A stretch of DNA of 64,000 nucleotides, taken from assembly GCA_033807775.1 (NCBI GenBank), contig CM066321.1, positions 254,808,422 to 254,872,421 of the forward strand, written 5' to 3'. Made by a program: the position numbers and the translations under genes. Below the pieces are notes generated by a model. The model searched no databases and was not told where the DNA came from. It saw only the letters and a list, made by a program, of their open reading frames with translations. Source of the stretch: Saussurea involucrata. Its lineage: Eukaryota > Streptophyta > Magnoliopsida > Asterales > Asteraceae. This document shows, one piece after another, positions 11,297-21,100 of the stretch (within the stretch, counting starts at the first letter, position 1; each line of letters opens with the position of its first letter).

Positions 11297-11333
11297 TTCT
11301 ACAAACTTGTTTAGGCCTTTCGGGACCAACAAG

Positions 11334-11345
11334 TGGTATCAGAGC
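11334..11345 (+). other. Primer binding site, element C
   Basis: TGGTATCAGAGC, two bases after the LTR end; tRNA-Met type. Confidence 0.95.
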
Positions 11346-11411
11346 GGATTTGTTTAATCTCATAAACAAGATCTAATCTAAGATATTTCTCTTCCTTGCT
11401 ATTATCTGAAA

Positions 11412-13817
11412 ATGGCCAACTCAAACACAAACACTCACTATATTGACAATGGTTCTCTTGCAAAACCCCCTAGATTTTCCAGAGATAACTTCAACTTATG
11501 GAAAAATAGGATGACACTCTTCTTAGAAGGTGTAGACCCTACTATACCTTACTATCTTGAAAACGGCCCACACATCCCTGTAACAATTGATCCTGCAGTT
11601 CCAGCCACTGCAACTAGGGCTGCTATTCCAGAAAGGCTGATTCCAAAGGAAATCCATCATTGGACCGATGAAGACAAGAAGAAAGTGGCTATAGATACAA
11701 AAGCCAGATCCATACTATCCATGGCCCTTCCTGACGAAGTCTACCATTCCGTCATGAACCTGAAATCCTCAAAAGCCATGTGGGACACAATATGTGTTCA
11801 GTATGAAGGAACGTCTGAAGTCCAGGATTCAAGATAGATCAACCTGGTAAGACAATACGAAAGCTTCATCTCTGGTAAGAATGAAACTCTCTCTGAAGTA
11901 CATCAACGTTTTAATTGCTTAATTATAGATCTAAAAACGGTTGGTAAGGAATATTCTAACTTTGAAGTTCTGACAAAGTTTTTAGAATGTTTACCTGAAA
12001 GCTGGGACAATTATTCCATGTGTCTCAAGCTGTCGAAAGATCTAAGATCAATGACACTTGCTACCTTATATGGCACATTGCTGAATCATGAGCAATCTAG
12101 CCATCTTAAGAAGAATCTTGTAAAATATTCCAAAAGCACCCCTGTTGCTTTAATCTCAGAGGAACCTTCTACTCAGCGACCCGTGGTCACTATCACTGAG
12201 TTAGAAAGTAACTCTGAAAGGTCATCAGATTCTGATTCTTCAGATGATGAATCCTTGGCTCTCCTAACTAAAAAGTTCAGAAGATTCGCCAAGAAGAAAA
12301 TGTTTAGAAAGAACAAAACTCTTTCTATAGCTGACAAGCCTAAGTCATCAGCTTTTGTTGATAAGGCTACTGCTACTTGTTTTAACTGCGAAAAGACAGG
12401 TCATTTCGCTAACGAGTGCAGGTCAAAGAAAATCATGAGACCTTCAGCTTTTACAAAGAAATCCTTTGTTCCAAGGAATAAAGACGACAAATACTTAAAG
12501 CTGAAGGAGAAGTATGCAAAGCTGAAAAGCTTTAAGAAGAAGGGAAAAGGCCTGATGGCTGACTATGATTGGGCTGCTTCTGATGAAGAAGCCTCATCAT
12601 CTGATTCTGAAGATGATGAAGCAAATCAATGTCTCATGGCCAAGATTGAAGAAGAGGAAGAAAGTTCAGACATTCCCTCCACTTCAACATCTGCCATTCA
12701 GGTATCACCTTCCTTCTTTACCAATATTGTAAATATTGATGAAGCTGATAGTCTCCGTAAAATCGAACTACTGACTAGAAGTTTATACGAAGCCATGAAC
12801 GGCAAAGCTGTGGTTGAAAACCAAAATCTTGATCTCGCTGAAAAGCTTAAAAATTGCCACCTTCAAATAGAAAAGCTTTCTAAATTTGAAGAAGATTTTA
12901 AAGATCAAGTCCATTTAAATCAGCTAGTCAAAATCGAACGAGCGGAAGCTATCGCTGCATTAAAAGCTGAACACGCTACTGTTGAAGGATGGTCTAATTC
13001 TTCAACAAAGATCACTGAGATAATTAAGGCTCAGATTCCTCTGAGTGATAAACGTGGTCTGGGTTATAAATATGATACTCCAATACCAACCACTGAACGT
13101 TCAATGCTTAAATTTGGAACGTTCGTATCCTCAATAGCTGACACTTCTTCATCTCAGTACTCCTCTTCGATTACACCAATCCCTGAGGAAACTCCTACCT
13201 CAAAAGGTAAGGAGAAAATGGTTTATTCAAAACCTACCTCTGTCTCTAAAGATAAAGGTAAAGGAATTGTAATTTATCAAAATCCTCAGAAGGGTACTTT
13301 AGTACCTAAGCTGAATGCTTCCAAAGCCTTAGTGATTCATTCATCTGGTTCTAGAAATCAGACCTCTGGATCAGTTCAGCGACCTACTCCTAGACTCAGA
13401 GTAGATGTCCTTGGTAAGAAATCTGAAGAACTGAATGTTCGTCCTATTTCAAAAACCAATAGTGTACTTGGTGCTGGCACTTCTAATTCCAAATTAAAAG
13501 CTCAGCACTCAAGTGGTCCTAGAACTAATTTTAGTTATAGGAAATGTTATCACTGTGGACTTACCGATCATATTGCAAGTAAGTGTCCCACAGCCACCAA
13601 AGCTGATAAGATAGCTAAGGTGAAGATAGCACCCAAGAAGACCAAACCAGTTGCAAGTCAGGTCAAGGTGACTCCTACCTCTGAGGTCAAGAAATTGACT
13701 AAAGTGAAGAAAGACAAAGCTGAATCTTCAAATGCTGCGAAGACTGCTGAACCCATTCCAACCTCTTCCACTGACAAACAAGTATACATGGCGAAGTGGG
13801 TACCCAAGCAAAACTAA
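11412..13817 (+). CDS. Element C Gag with two zinc knuckles, one in-frame amber
   Basis: Frame of about 801 codons from the ATG at 11412 (MANSNTNTHY) to TAA at 13815. N-terminal copia Gag domain (FSRDNFNLWKNRMTLF; KAMWDTICVQYEG; QYESFISGKNETLSEVHQRF; LTKFLECLPESWD), a first CCHC knuckle CFNCEKTGHFANEC (about 12379-12420), acidic SDSEDDE stretches, coiled coil, the RGLGY motif near 13050, a Ser/Thr/Lys-rich region, a second CCHC knuckle CYHCGLTDHIASKC (about 13546-13587) and the tail AKWVPKQN. A TAG at 11835-11837 interrupts the frame after VQDSR, where related Gags continue into the LVRQYESF helix. It is either a young nonsense mutation or a readthrough site; unless it is read through, this copy cannot make full Gag. 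Confidence 0.88.
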
Positions 13818-13835
13818 TTTTCCTTTGTATTGCAG
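13814..13835 (+). promoter_or_regulatory. Putative 3' splice site at gag-pol boundary (element C)
   Basis: CTAAT (containing the gag stop TAA) at 13814, then TTTCCTTTGTATTGCAG ending at 13835; the branch A is 18 nt from the AG. Pol starts in phase 0 with GTTAAGAAG. Here the stop and pol are in the same frame. Confidence 0.55.
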
Positions 13836-16800
13836 GTTAAGAAGGGTATCTGGTATCTCGATAGCGGATGCTCTAGACACATGACTGGAAAGAAAAGCCT
13901 GCTCGCTGAATACAAGGAAGAGAAGGGTCCCTCTGTGACTTTCGGTGGAAATGGAAAAGGACACACCCGAGGGTATGGTGTACTTTCAAATGGTACAACA
14001 TCCTTCAGAAGAGTCGCATATGTTGAAGGGCTGAAGCATAATCTTCTAAGCATCAGTCAGCTTTGCGACATGGATAACAAAGTGATTTTCACTAAGGAAT
14101 CCTGCTTTGTCTCTGACAAAAAGGAGAAGATAGCTCTCAGCGGTTATCGTTTGGAAAATGTTTACGTTATAAACATGGACTCAACAACCACTGAGAACTC
14201 CTGTTTCTTCTCAAAGGCATCTTCTGAGGTCAACTGGCTATGGCACAAGAGGCTCTCACATCTCAACTTCAAGACACTGAATACTCTTTCATCCAAAGAG
14301 TTAGTCACTGGTCTACCTCAACATTCATACGCCAAAGAATCCTTATGTTCAGCGTGTGAAAAAGGGAAGCAGACCAAGGCAAGCTTTAAGTCCAAGCAAG
14401 TTTCCTCAGTGTCATCTCCTCTTCAACTACTCCATATGGATTTGTTTGGCCCCGTTAACAAACAATCCATCGCTGGAAAGAAATATACGCTGGTCATATT
14501 TGATGAATTCTCTCGTTACACATGGGTAATGTTTCTCCGTTCTAAGAGTGACACCCCTGAAGAACTCATCACCTTTGTTCGGAAGATGGAAACTCTGAAC
14601 AATATGACTGTTCGCTCAATAAGGAGTGATCATGGAACTGAATTCAAAAACAGTTCTCTTGATTCCTTCCTTGAGAGCAAGGGTATTTCTCACAACTTTT
14701 CGTCAGTGAGAACACCACAACAAAACGGAGTCGCTGAAAGAAGAAATAGAACAATTATTGAAGCTGCACGTTCAATGCTCAGCGATTCTCACCTGCCTAC
14801 TCAGTTTTGGGCAGAAGCTGTCAACACGGCTTGTGTTACGCAAAACAGGTCGCTGATAGTCAAAAGATTCAAAAAGACAGCCTATGAACTTTTTCATGGG
14901 AGAAAGCCTTCAATCAGCTTTCTTCACATCTTTGGTTGTCAGTGTTTCATACTGAACAACAGAGATGCCCTTGGAAAGTTTGATCCTAAGGCTGATGATG
15001 GAATCTTTCTTGGATACTCCTCAGTTTCCAAAGCCTTCAGAGTCTTCAATCGAAGAAGACAAACTGTAGAAGAAACTATTTACGTCACGTTTGACGAATC
15101 ACGTTCAGCGAACTCTAAACCGAACGCTGATACAGAAGAACTGAATCAATGGATGTTTTCTCATCTTTGTGATTCAGAAGATGTTCCCACTACTCATACT
15201 CATACAACTGAAAATGATGGTCCTACTATCATTCCCAATATGCAGAATAGTGAAGCTGAAACATCTTGGGTCTCAGCTGTTCCTATAAACACTATTCCCG
15301 CAGTTGATCCAAATGTCTCAGAAATTCCATCTATTTCTCAGCAATCAGTGAATGAAGTGACAAATGCAAGCATTCCTCTCTTAGCTGATAATCCAGAAGT
15401 AGCTGAAGCCTCATCTTCAGTTTCTCCAGTTCAGACTGAGTCAGCGACGCATGCTCCGGCTCAGCGATGGACTGTAAATCACCCAATCGATCAAATTCTT
15501 GGTGATCCCAACGCTGGTATTCAGACTCGTAGAAGTGCAGGTAATATTTGTTTATTTGTTAACTTTATTTCTCTAACTGAACCAAAGAAAATAGATGATG
15601 CCCTCAGAGATCCAAACTGGGTCAGCGCTATGCAAGAAGAGCTGACTGAATTCGAAAGAAACAAAGTTTGGAAACTTGTTCGGAGACCAACTGACAAAAC
15701 AGTGATAGGCACTAAGTGGGTCTATCGAAACAAGTTGGACGAACATGGTACTGTAACTCGCAACAAAGCTCGTCTTGTTGCTCAGGGATACAGACAAGAG
15801 GAAGGTATAGATTATGACGAAACCTTTGCTCCAGTAGCAAGACTTGAATCTATTCGTCTTTTCTTAGCATATGCTGTACACAAAAACTTCACTGTACATC
15901 AAATGGATGTTAAGTCAGCGTTTCTAAATGGAAAGCTGAATGAAGAAGTTTATGTGGAACAACCTCCAGGATTATCAGATCCTAAGCGTCCAGGTTATGT
16001 TTATAAGCTGGATAAGGCACTTTATGGCTTGAAGCAAGCTCCTCGTGCATGGTATGACACTCTTTCTACTTATCTCCACCTTGAAAAATTTGAGAGAGGT
16101 AAGATTGACAAAACTTTGTTTTTTAGAAAAATAAAAGGTCATATCATTTTAGTTCAAATATATGTTGATGACATTATATTTGGTTCTACTAACCCTGAGC
16201 TTTGTACTCGTTTCGCTGATAGAATGAAAGATGAGTATAAAATGAGTATGATGGGTGAAGTAACATATTTCCTTGGTCTTCAGATTAAGCAAACTGAAAA
16301 AGGAACTTTTATAAATCAGGGAAAGTATGTTAAAGATATGCTGAAGAAATTCGACTTAACTGAAAGTTCAGCTATGAAAACCCCTATGGCACCACCGCTG
16401 ATACTTGATAAGGACACAAAGGGTGTTCCTATCAATGTCACGCTGTACCGTGGGATGATCGGCTCACTACTGTATCTTACAGCTAGCCGACCCGATATTA
16501 TGTTTGCAACATGTCTGTGCGCACGATATCAAGCTGAACCTAAGATATCTCATATGAAAGCTGTAAAGCGAATCTTTCGATATCTTAAGGGTACAGCGAA
16601 TCTAGGTCTTTGGTATCCCAAAGATTCAGGATTCGATCTAACCGCCTATTCAGACAGTGATTTTGCAGGTTGCAAAATGGATAGGAAAAGCACCACAGGA
16701 GGATGTCAGCTCCTGGGTGGAAAGCTGGTAAGTTGGACAAGTAAGAAGCAAAACTCAGTGTCCACTTCCACAGCTGAAGCTGAGTATGTAGCCGCTGGAA

Positions 16801-17108
16801 GCTGCTGTTCTCAAGTCTTGTGGATGAGAAATCAACTACTAGACTATGATCTTCAGCTCTCCAAAATTCCAATCTATTGCGACAACACAAGTGCCATCGC
16901 TATAGCAAACAATCCAGTGCTACACTCAAAGACAAAACACATAGAAATCAGATATCATTTTATCAGAGATCATGTGATGAATGGTGATATAGAACTTCAT
17001 TTTATCCCAACTGATTATCAGTTAGCTGATTTGTTTACCAAACCTCTTGATGAGACAAGATTCAACTTTCTCATTAGCGAGCTTGGAATGCTGAACTTTG
17101 AAGGATAA
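13836..17108 (+). CDS. Element C Pol polyprotein, intact
   Basis: Complete open copia Pol of about 1090 residues. In order: protease DSGCSRHMTG (residues about 8-17); GAG-pre-integrase zinc module (HKRLSHLNF ... LCSACEKGK); integrase core with catalytic D in MDLFGP (about 200), D in SDHGTEF (about 265) and E in NGVAERRN (about 300); variable linker; RT with TKWVYRNK, MDVKSAFLNG (about 690), LYGLKQAPRAWYD and YVDD (about 777); RNase H with YSDSDFAG (about 940), STAEAEY (about 980), YCDNTSAI and HIEIRYHFIRDHV. There is no ATG at its beginning; expression needs readthrough, a frameshift or splicing to the CAG at 13833. The integrase motif MDLFGP replaces the more usual DLCGP. Confidence 0.97.
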   Translation, partial: VKKGIWYLDSGCSRHMTGKKSLLAEYKEEKGPSVTFGGNGKGHTRGYGVLSNGTTSFRRVAYVEGLKHNLLSISQLCDMDNKVIFTKESCFVSDKKEKIALSGYRLENVYVINMDSTTTENSCFFSKASSEVNWLWHKRLSHLNFKTLNTLSSKELVTGLPQHSYAKESLCSACEKGKQTKASFKSKQVSSVSSPLQLLHMDLFGPVNKQSIAGKKYTLVIFDEFSRYTWVMFLRSKSDTPEELITFVRKMETLNNMTVRSIRSDHGTEFKNSSLDSFLESKGISHNFSSVRTPQQNGVAERRNRTIIEAARSMLSDSHLPTQFWAEAVNTACVTQNRSLIVKRFKKTAYELFHGRKPSISFLHIFGCQCFILNNRDALGKFDPKADDGIFLGYSSVSKAFRVFNRRRQTVEETIYVTFDESRSANSKPNADTEELNQWMFSHLCDSEDVPTTHTHTTENDGPTIIPNMQNSEAETSWVSAVPINTIPAVDPNVSEIPSISQQSVNEVTNASIPLLADNPEVAEASSSVSPVQTESATHAPAQRWTVNHPIDQILGDPNAGIQTRRSAGNICLFVNFISLTEPKKIDDALRDPNWVSAMQEELTEFERNKVWKLVRRPTDKTVIGTKWVYRNKLDEHGTVTRNKARLVAQGYRQEEGIDYDETFAPVARLESIRLFLAYAVHKNFTVHQMDVKSAFLNGKLNEEVYVEQPPGLSDPKRPGYVYKLDKALYGLKQAPRAWYDTLSTYLHLEKFERGKIDKTLFFRKIKGHIILVQIYVDDIIFGSTNPELCTRFADRMKDEYKMSMMGEVTYFLGLQIKQTEKGTFINQGKYVKDMLKKFDLTESSAMKTPMAPPLILDKDTKGVPINVTLYRGMIGSLLYLTASRPDIMFATCLCARYQAEPKISHMKAVKRIFRYLKGTANLGLWYPKDSGFDLTAYSDSDFAGCKMDRKSTTGGCQLLGGKLVSWTSKKQNSVSTSTAEAEYVAAGSCCSQVLWMRNQLLDYDLQLSKIPIYCDNTSAIAIANNPVLHSKTKHIEIRYHFIRDHVMNGDIELHFIPTDYQLADLFTKPLDETRFNFLISELGMLNFEG

Positions 17109-17438
17109 ATCTTCAGCGGTTCACATTTAATCAGCGATACGTTTATACATTCTTGTATAGGCTCTGGATAAAATAAACTTGTACAATCCATTTCATCATC
17201 TTCTCTCTGAATAAATTGGGTTAAACTGATATCAAGGTATGTTTTCTCTGACAAAACGCATGAAAATGCAAGATTTCAAATTCTTTCATCGCTGAATATC
17301 TCTTCCTTAACAGCGATATTTTGAAATTTCTTAAAACCCTCACTGATATTTCTATTCAGTGCTTCATATTTTCCAAAGTGTCCCTGAGTTTTTCTTTCAA
17401 AACCTCAGAGACAACGAAAGAATGTGAAAGGACAGTTG
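17109..17438 (+). other. Pol to third-gene spacer, element C
   Basis: Non-coding, AT-rich. Contains CGCTGA/TCAGCG words (17112, 17140, 17290) and the conserved hairpin at 17380-17412. Confidence 0.7.
17380..17412 (+). other. Conserved hairpin upstream of internal promoter (C)
   Basis: GTCCCTGAGTTTT, a short loop, then AAAACCTCAGAGAC. The same hairpin is at 27484-27513 in D and 47224-47252 in E. In E the outer pairs are changed on both sides (ATCCCTG with CAGGGAT), so pairing is kept. Confidence 0.6.
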
Positions 17439-17594
17439 TGACGTCATTGCAACGGATAACACCAGGCACGCTCTTTTTCTGACACACGTTTGCACGTTTC
17501 GTTGTCTATCCAATCAAATGCAAACACGTGTCCGTGTCATGATGAAAAACTTTCCCGCTCAAGTTTTTCTCTCTCTACTCTCTTCCTATATAAA
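17439..17594 (+). promoter_or_regulatory. Internal promoter of the third gene, element C
   Basis: TGACGTCA (17439-17446), CCAAT (17510-17514), G-box CACGTG (17525-17530), a CT-rich stretch and the TATA box TATATAAA (17587-17594), about 520 bp before the third-gene ATG. D has the same set in the same order (27539, 27609, 27624, 27686), and E has CCAAT, ACGTGTC and TATATAAA on the minus strand. This is a complete plant-type core promoter inside the element, in sense orientation. Confidence 0.7.
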
Positions 17595-17717
17595 CACTCT
17601 CAAAGTTTATATTTGTCTTTTACGCGAATCAATCTTTCTCCGCAAGAAAAGAACACTGTTGCATTTTGTGCTCTCAATCTTCAAGAACTGTTCATCATCT
17701 TCTTCATCAAACTCAAG

Positions 17718-18103
17718 GTTATTATGTTCTTATCTATTATCAAATGCGAATAACTTGTTTTCGATCTTATCATTGTTTTACACAAGATCAAACAAAAGAA
17801 CTCAAAAATAAAATCATTTTCTTTCATGGTTTTATAAACACAACCATTTCATGGTTGTTCTTCAAGTTTTAAATCTAAAATCTTAAACTTGTTCTTCTTT
17901 CGTATCCATTTTTTTAAAAACTGGAATACAAGGCTTATAGGTGTTATATTCGTTTTTTTTTTAAACAAGAAAAACCCTAATCTTCATTAAGACTTTTTTG
18001 TCTGAATGAAATGGACAAAATTCGAAAAATCTTAATGGAAATTTTCTTTCCACATTAAGATATTTCTTATTTGTTAACATCTTTGGTTGAACTGATAATA
18101 CAG
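17718..18103 (+). other. Predicted 5'-UTR leader intron of third gene (C), 386 nt
   Basis: Donor AAG|GTTATT and acceptor GATAATACAG four bases before the ATG at 18108. D (27817-28207, 391 nt) and E (46509-46901, 393 nt) have an intron-like interval of almost the same length at the same place, T-rich, ending in CAG directly before the ATG. Confidence 0.65.
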
Positions 18104-18107
18104 TGAA

Positions 18108-21100
18108 ATGGCAACTTCAAAGCTGAATGTTACCGCTGAGTCCATCTCCGCTGATTCTGAGGAACTGGAAATCACCAAAGCTCCTCAGGTTAAGTTTGAG
18201 CTGGATCAACTAGACTGGACAAAGGCAAACAACCTCTCAGCGCTTCTCGAGTTTCCTCCTCGGAAGCAGGTATCCCATCTAGACGACGCTGTAAATTTTT
18301 TGAAGAATAGCCCCATCTACACAGCACTGACAATCACACCTCCTGCCAGTCAGCGTCTATTATCCCAATTCTGGTACTCTGCCAGACACACCGACCTACC
18401 CTCCGCCAAAGATCCATCTAAAACCATCGACTGCATACTCAGCGATACTGAGTATGGCACCATCAAGATAACCCCCGCAATAATCCGCAAAGCTCTGAAA
18501 TTCCCTAACGCTACCTCAGAAAATCCTTTCATTCCATTTCCTGACCACAAGAAGCACGCTGACAGGGAAGAAATCATTGCTTTCCTTGATGCGATGGGTT
18601 ACATCTGGGAGACTGGAAGAGACAAGCTACCTGAGAAGAAGCTGACGCTGATAAAGAAATCCAAGATGCCCAGCGAGATGAACTTCATCTTCGCTCACCT
18701 GATCAGCTGCATGACAGCGAAATCCGGATCTTCTGATCAAGCCGCTCAACCTCAGCAGGCCATGGGTTACGCACTGCTGAAAGGTCTCAACATTGACTGG
18801 GCCTCCATCATCTATGAAGACCTCATTCAACGTGTTGATTCTGCCGCTGACCGACCAGCATGGGTTCCTTACCCACGATTCATCAGCGCCATCTTTCAAT
18901 ATGGCCTGAAGGACAGCTATCCTGAAGAGGGTGATCTGAAACTCTCTCAGATTGGCCCTAAAGTTCTCGACTTCAAGCCTGTCGCCAACGAGGTACGTCT
19001 CTCTACCCTTCTCACTCTACTTAATTCTCCGCTTTCTGTGGCTCCTTCAGCGACAATACCCCTCGCTGATTCCCAGGCCACAAAATCCATTCCTTCTAAG
19101 AAAAGGAAACAATCTCTTACCCCTATTGATTCCAAAAGGATCAAGAAAACCAAGGAGCTACCCCAGCAATTCCATGCTGAAGACTCCTCAGCTCATTCTG
19201 AAAAGCTGAAGGAATGTTCCGTGGTACGCTCTGCCACACCAATTCAAGCCATCCCTTCTAAACCTACTTCAGCGTCCCTACACGCTGAGGTTAGAACTTT
19301 GGAATCTACCCTACCTTCTTCAGTCTCTCAAAAGACTGATGAAGTACTTCTCAGCGAATCCAACGCTGAACTTGCAACCCAACCCCAATTCTTATCCTTC
19401 GATCATCCCTCTACTTCTTTGGACACTCCTCCAGTTAAAGCTGGAGATGCCATCATACAAGAAGTCGTTGAAGCTTCTCAGCGAATGACGAAGAAAGGAC
19501 CTGCAGAGATCTCCATCCCTCACGGAACTTTTGAGGGAGATATGGAACACTATGGAGGGACTCGAAACTTTGATGAGTTCGTCAACGCTCCTGCAGGTAC
19601 AGATCCCACCTTAAACACTGTAACTAAACCTGAAACTTCTGAGCTTTCCTTTGTTCACAAGTACTTATATGTTACAGGTCCTTATTTGGGAGACATCAAC
19701 CAGTCTCTGAAGTCCATGGAGATGAAACTTACAGATCTCACCACCGGTCTATCAAATAACTCTACAGCTGTAACAAACGCTGGAGAGAATCTGACGAAGC
19801 TGACTACTGTGGTGGAAAAGAAGGCCTCCTCTGATGACATCAAAGACCTTGATAAAACTCTCGCCGACTTTGCCAAAGTGCTCTCCGACATCTACACTGA
19901 CTACACCAACCTCAAATCGTCAGTTTCCACCGTTTCCAGCGAGGTTACAACGCTGAAGAAATCGGTTGGTACACTCGAAGGTGATATGTCAGTGGTCAAG
20001 ACCGACTTGGGCTCAGTGAAGACCGACCTTAGTTCTGTCAAGACAATGATCGAGATGCTGGTGAACAAGGCAAACAATCCAGCTCCTGCTCCGGCCCCTG
20101 CACCTATTTTGGACTCATTCACCGCAGAGGATCGCCAAGAGCTGAAGAAAATCACGCCTGCTATTTCTGGCCTAGAAGACAGAATAGCTAAGCTTGAAGG
20201 TTGTGTGAAAGTCTCTGGCCCAGAAGACAGAGACAACACCAATGCTGAATCTACCCACTCCTCCCCCGCCCATCATGAGAAATAGGGGGAGAAGAGCGCT
20301 GAACAGGAGAAGAGCGCTGAAGATCAAAATAAGAGCGCTGAAGACCTTTCCCATGATGAATCTATCAGGGGAGAGGGTAATGAAGATCTGATTACTGGAC
20401 CTCAGGGAGATGAAAACCCTGAGGGAACCGAGAACCTCACCTCTGTATCTGAGGGGGGGCAACTCGAAGAAGATGCTGAGGAATCCGAAGCAGAAGAAGA
20501 CGAAGACATCGACATCCCTGAAGCTGAACCATCCTCCTCTCCAAGGAACGATGATGATGATGATGATGAAGATGACGAATTCTTTGTCGTCAAACATGCT
20601 CCTCGAAAAGCTCTTAAAGGGATCGTGATAACCGAATCCACAGGGGAGAAGACAAAAACAAAGACAAAGCACTCAGCCTCTGGCGCTGAGAAAAGCAAAG
20701 ACAAAGGCATCGCTGAAGATGATAATCTGGCGATCCTACTTGCAAAGCCGATTTGTCAGGTACACTAAACTTATTTTTCCTTCCCTGATCATCTCTGAAC
20801 AATCAGTTATCCATTCCACAAACACCATACACATCCACATTTTTTTCTATCTTTTCTACCCAAGTTCTTCTACCCAGTTCTTATTTGTAAGATCGCTGCG
20901 TTTCAGCTAATCCTCTCCCCTGTTTGAGGATATCGCTGAAAGATCTTCTATTGCGACTTCACCAATAATTCCAGCTACCGCTGAAGACATAATCCCAGTC
21001 TTAGATTTAATCTCTGAGACTGATGAATCAGAAGAACAACCTCTCTCGCACAGAAACAGACCTTCCTCAGTTTCTCAAAAGCTGAGTGAAGAAGATCAAA

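Larger units (their letters stand above)
10356..11331 (+). repeat. Element C 5' LTR (976 bp)
   Basis: Starts TGTTGATCCAAACC and ends GGGACCAACA. Contains CCAAT and CACGTG elements (about 10976-11000), a TATA box at 11034 and a 24-base poly-C run at 11273-11296. I counted ten CGCTGA/TCAGCG hexamers, about half of one expected by chance. Confidence 0.96.

Noticed and set aside
13796..13835. A 31-nt mini-intron from TGG|GTACC to the TGCAG acceptor that would skip the gag stop
   Set aside because: GTACC is present in all five elements, but an intron of about 31 nt is far below the usual plant minimum (roughly 60-70 nt). I keep the acceptor and leave the donor open.
18991..19074. Further intron after VANE in ORF3 (donors GAG|GTACGT, GTATGT, GTAAGT in C, D, E)
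   Set aside because: Donors are good in all three, but a phase-matched acceptor (CCCAG|GCC) is present only in C and D. E has CAC there, and the interval is open and in frame.
18108..20285. Calling ORF3 an envelope gene
   Set aside because: No signal peptide, no hydrophobic membrane span and no furin-like site visible; coiled coil, acidic and basic stretches suggest an intracellular protein.
20172..20710. Antisense frames over the acidic ORF3 region
   Set aside because: Produced by low-complexity GAT/GAA repeats read backwards as Ser/Ile runs.
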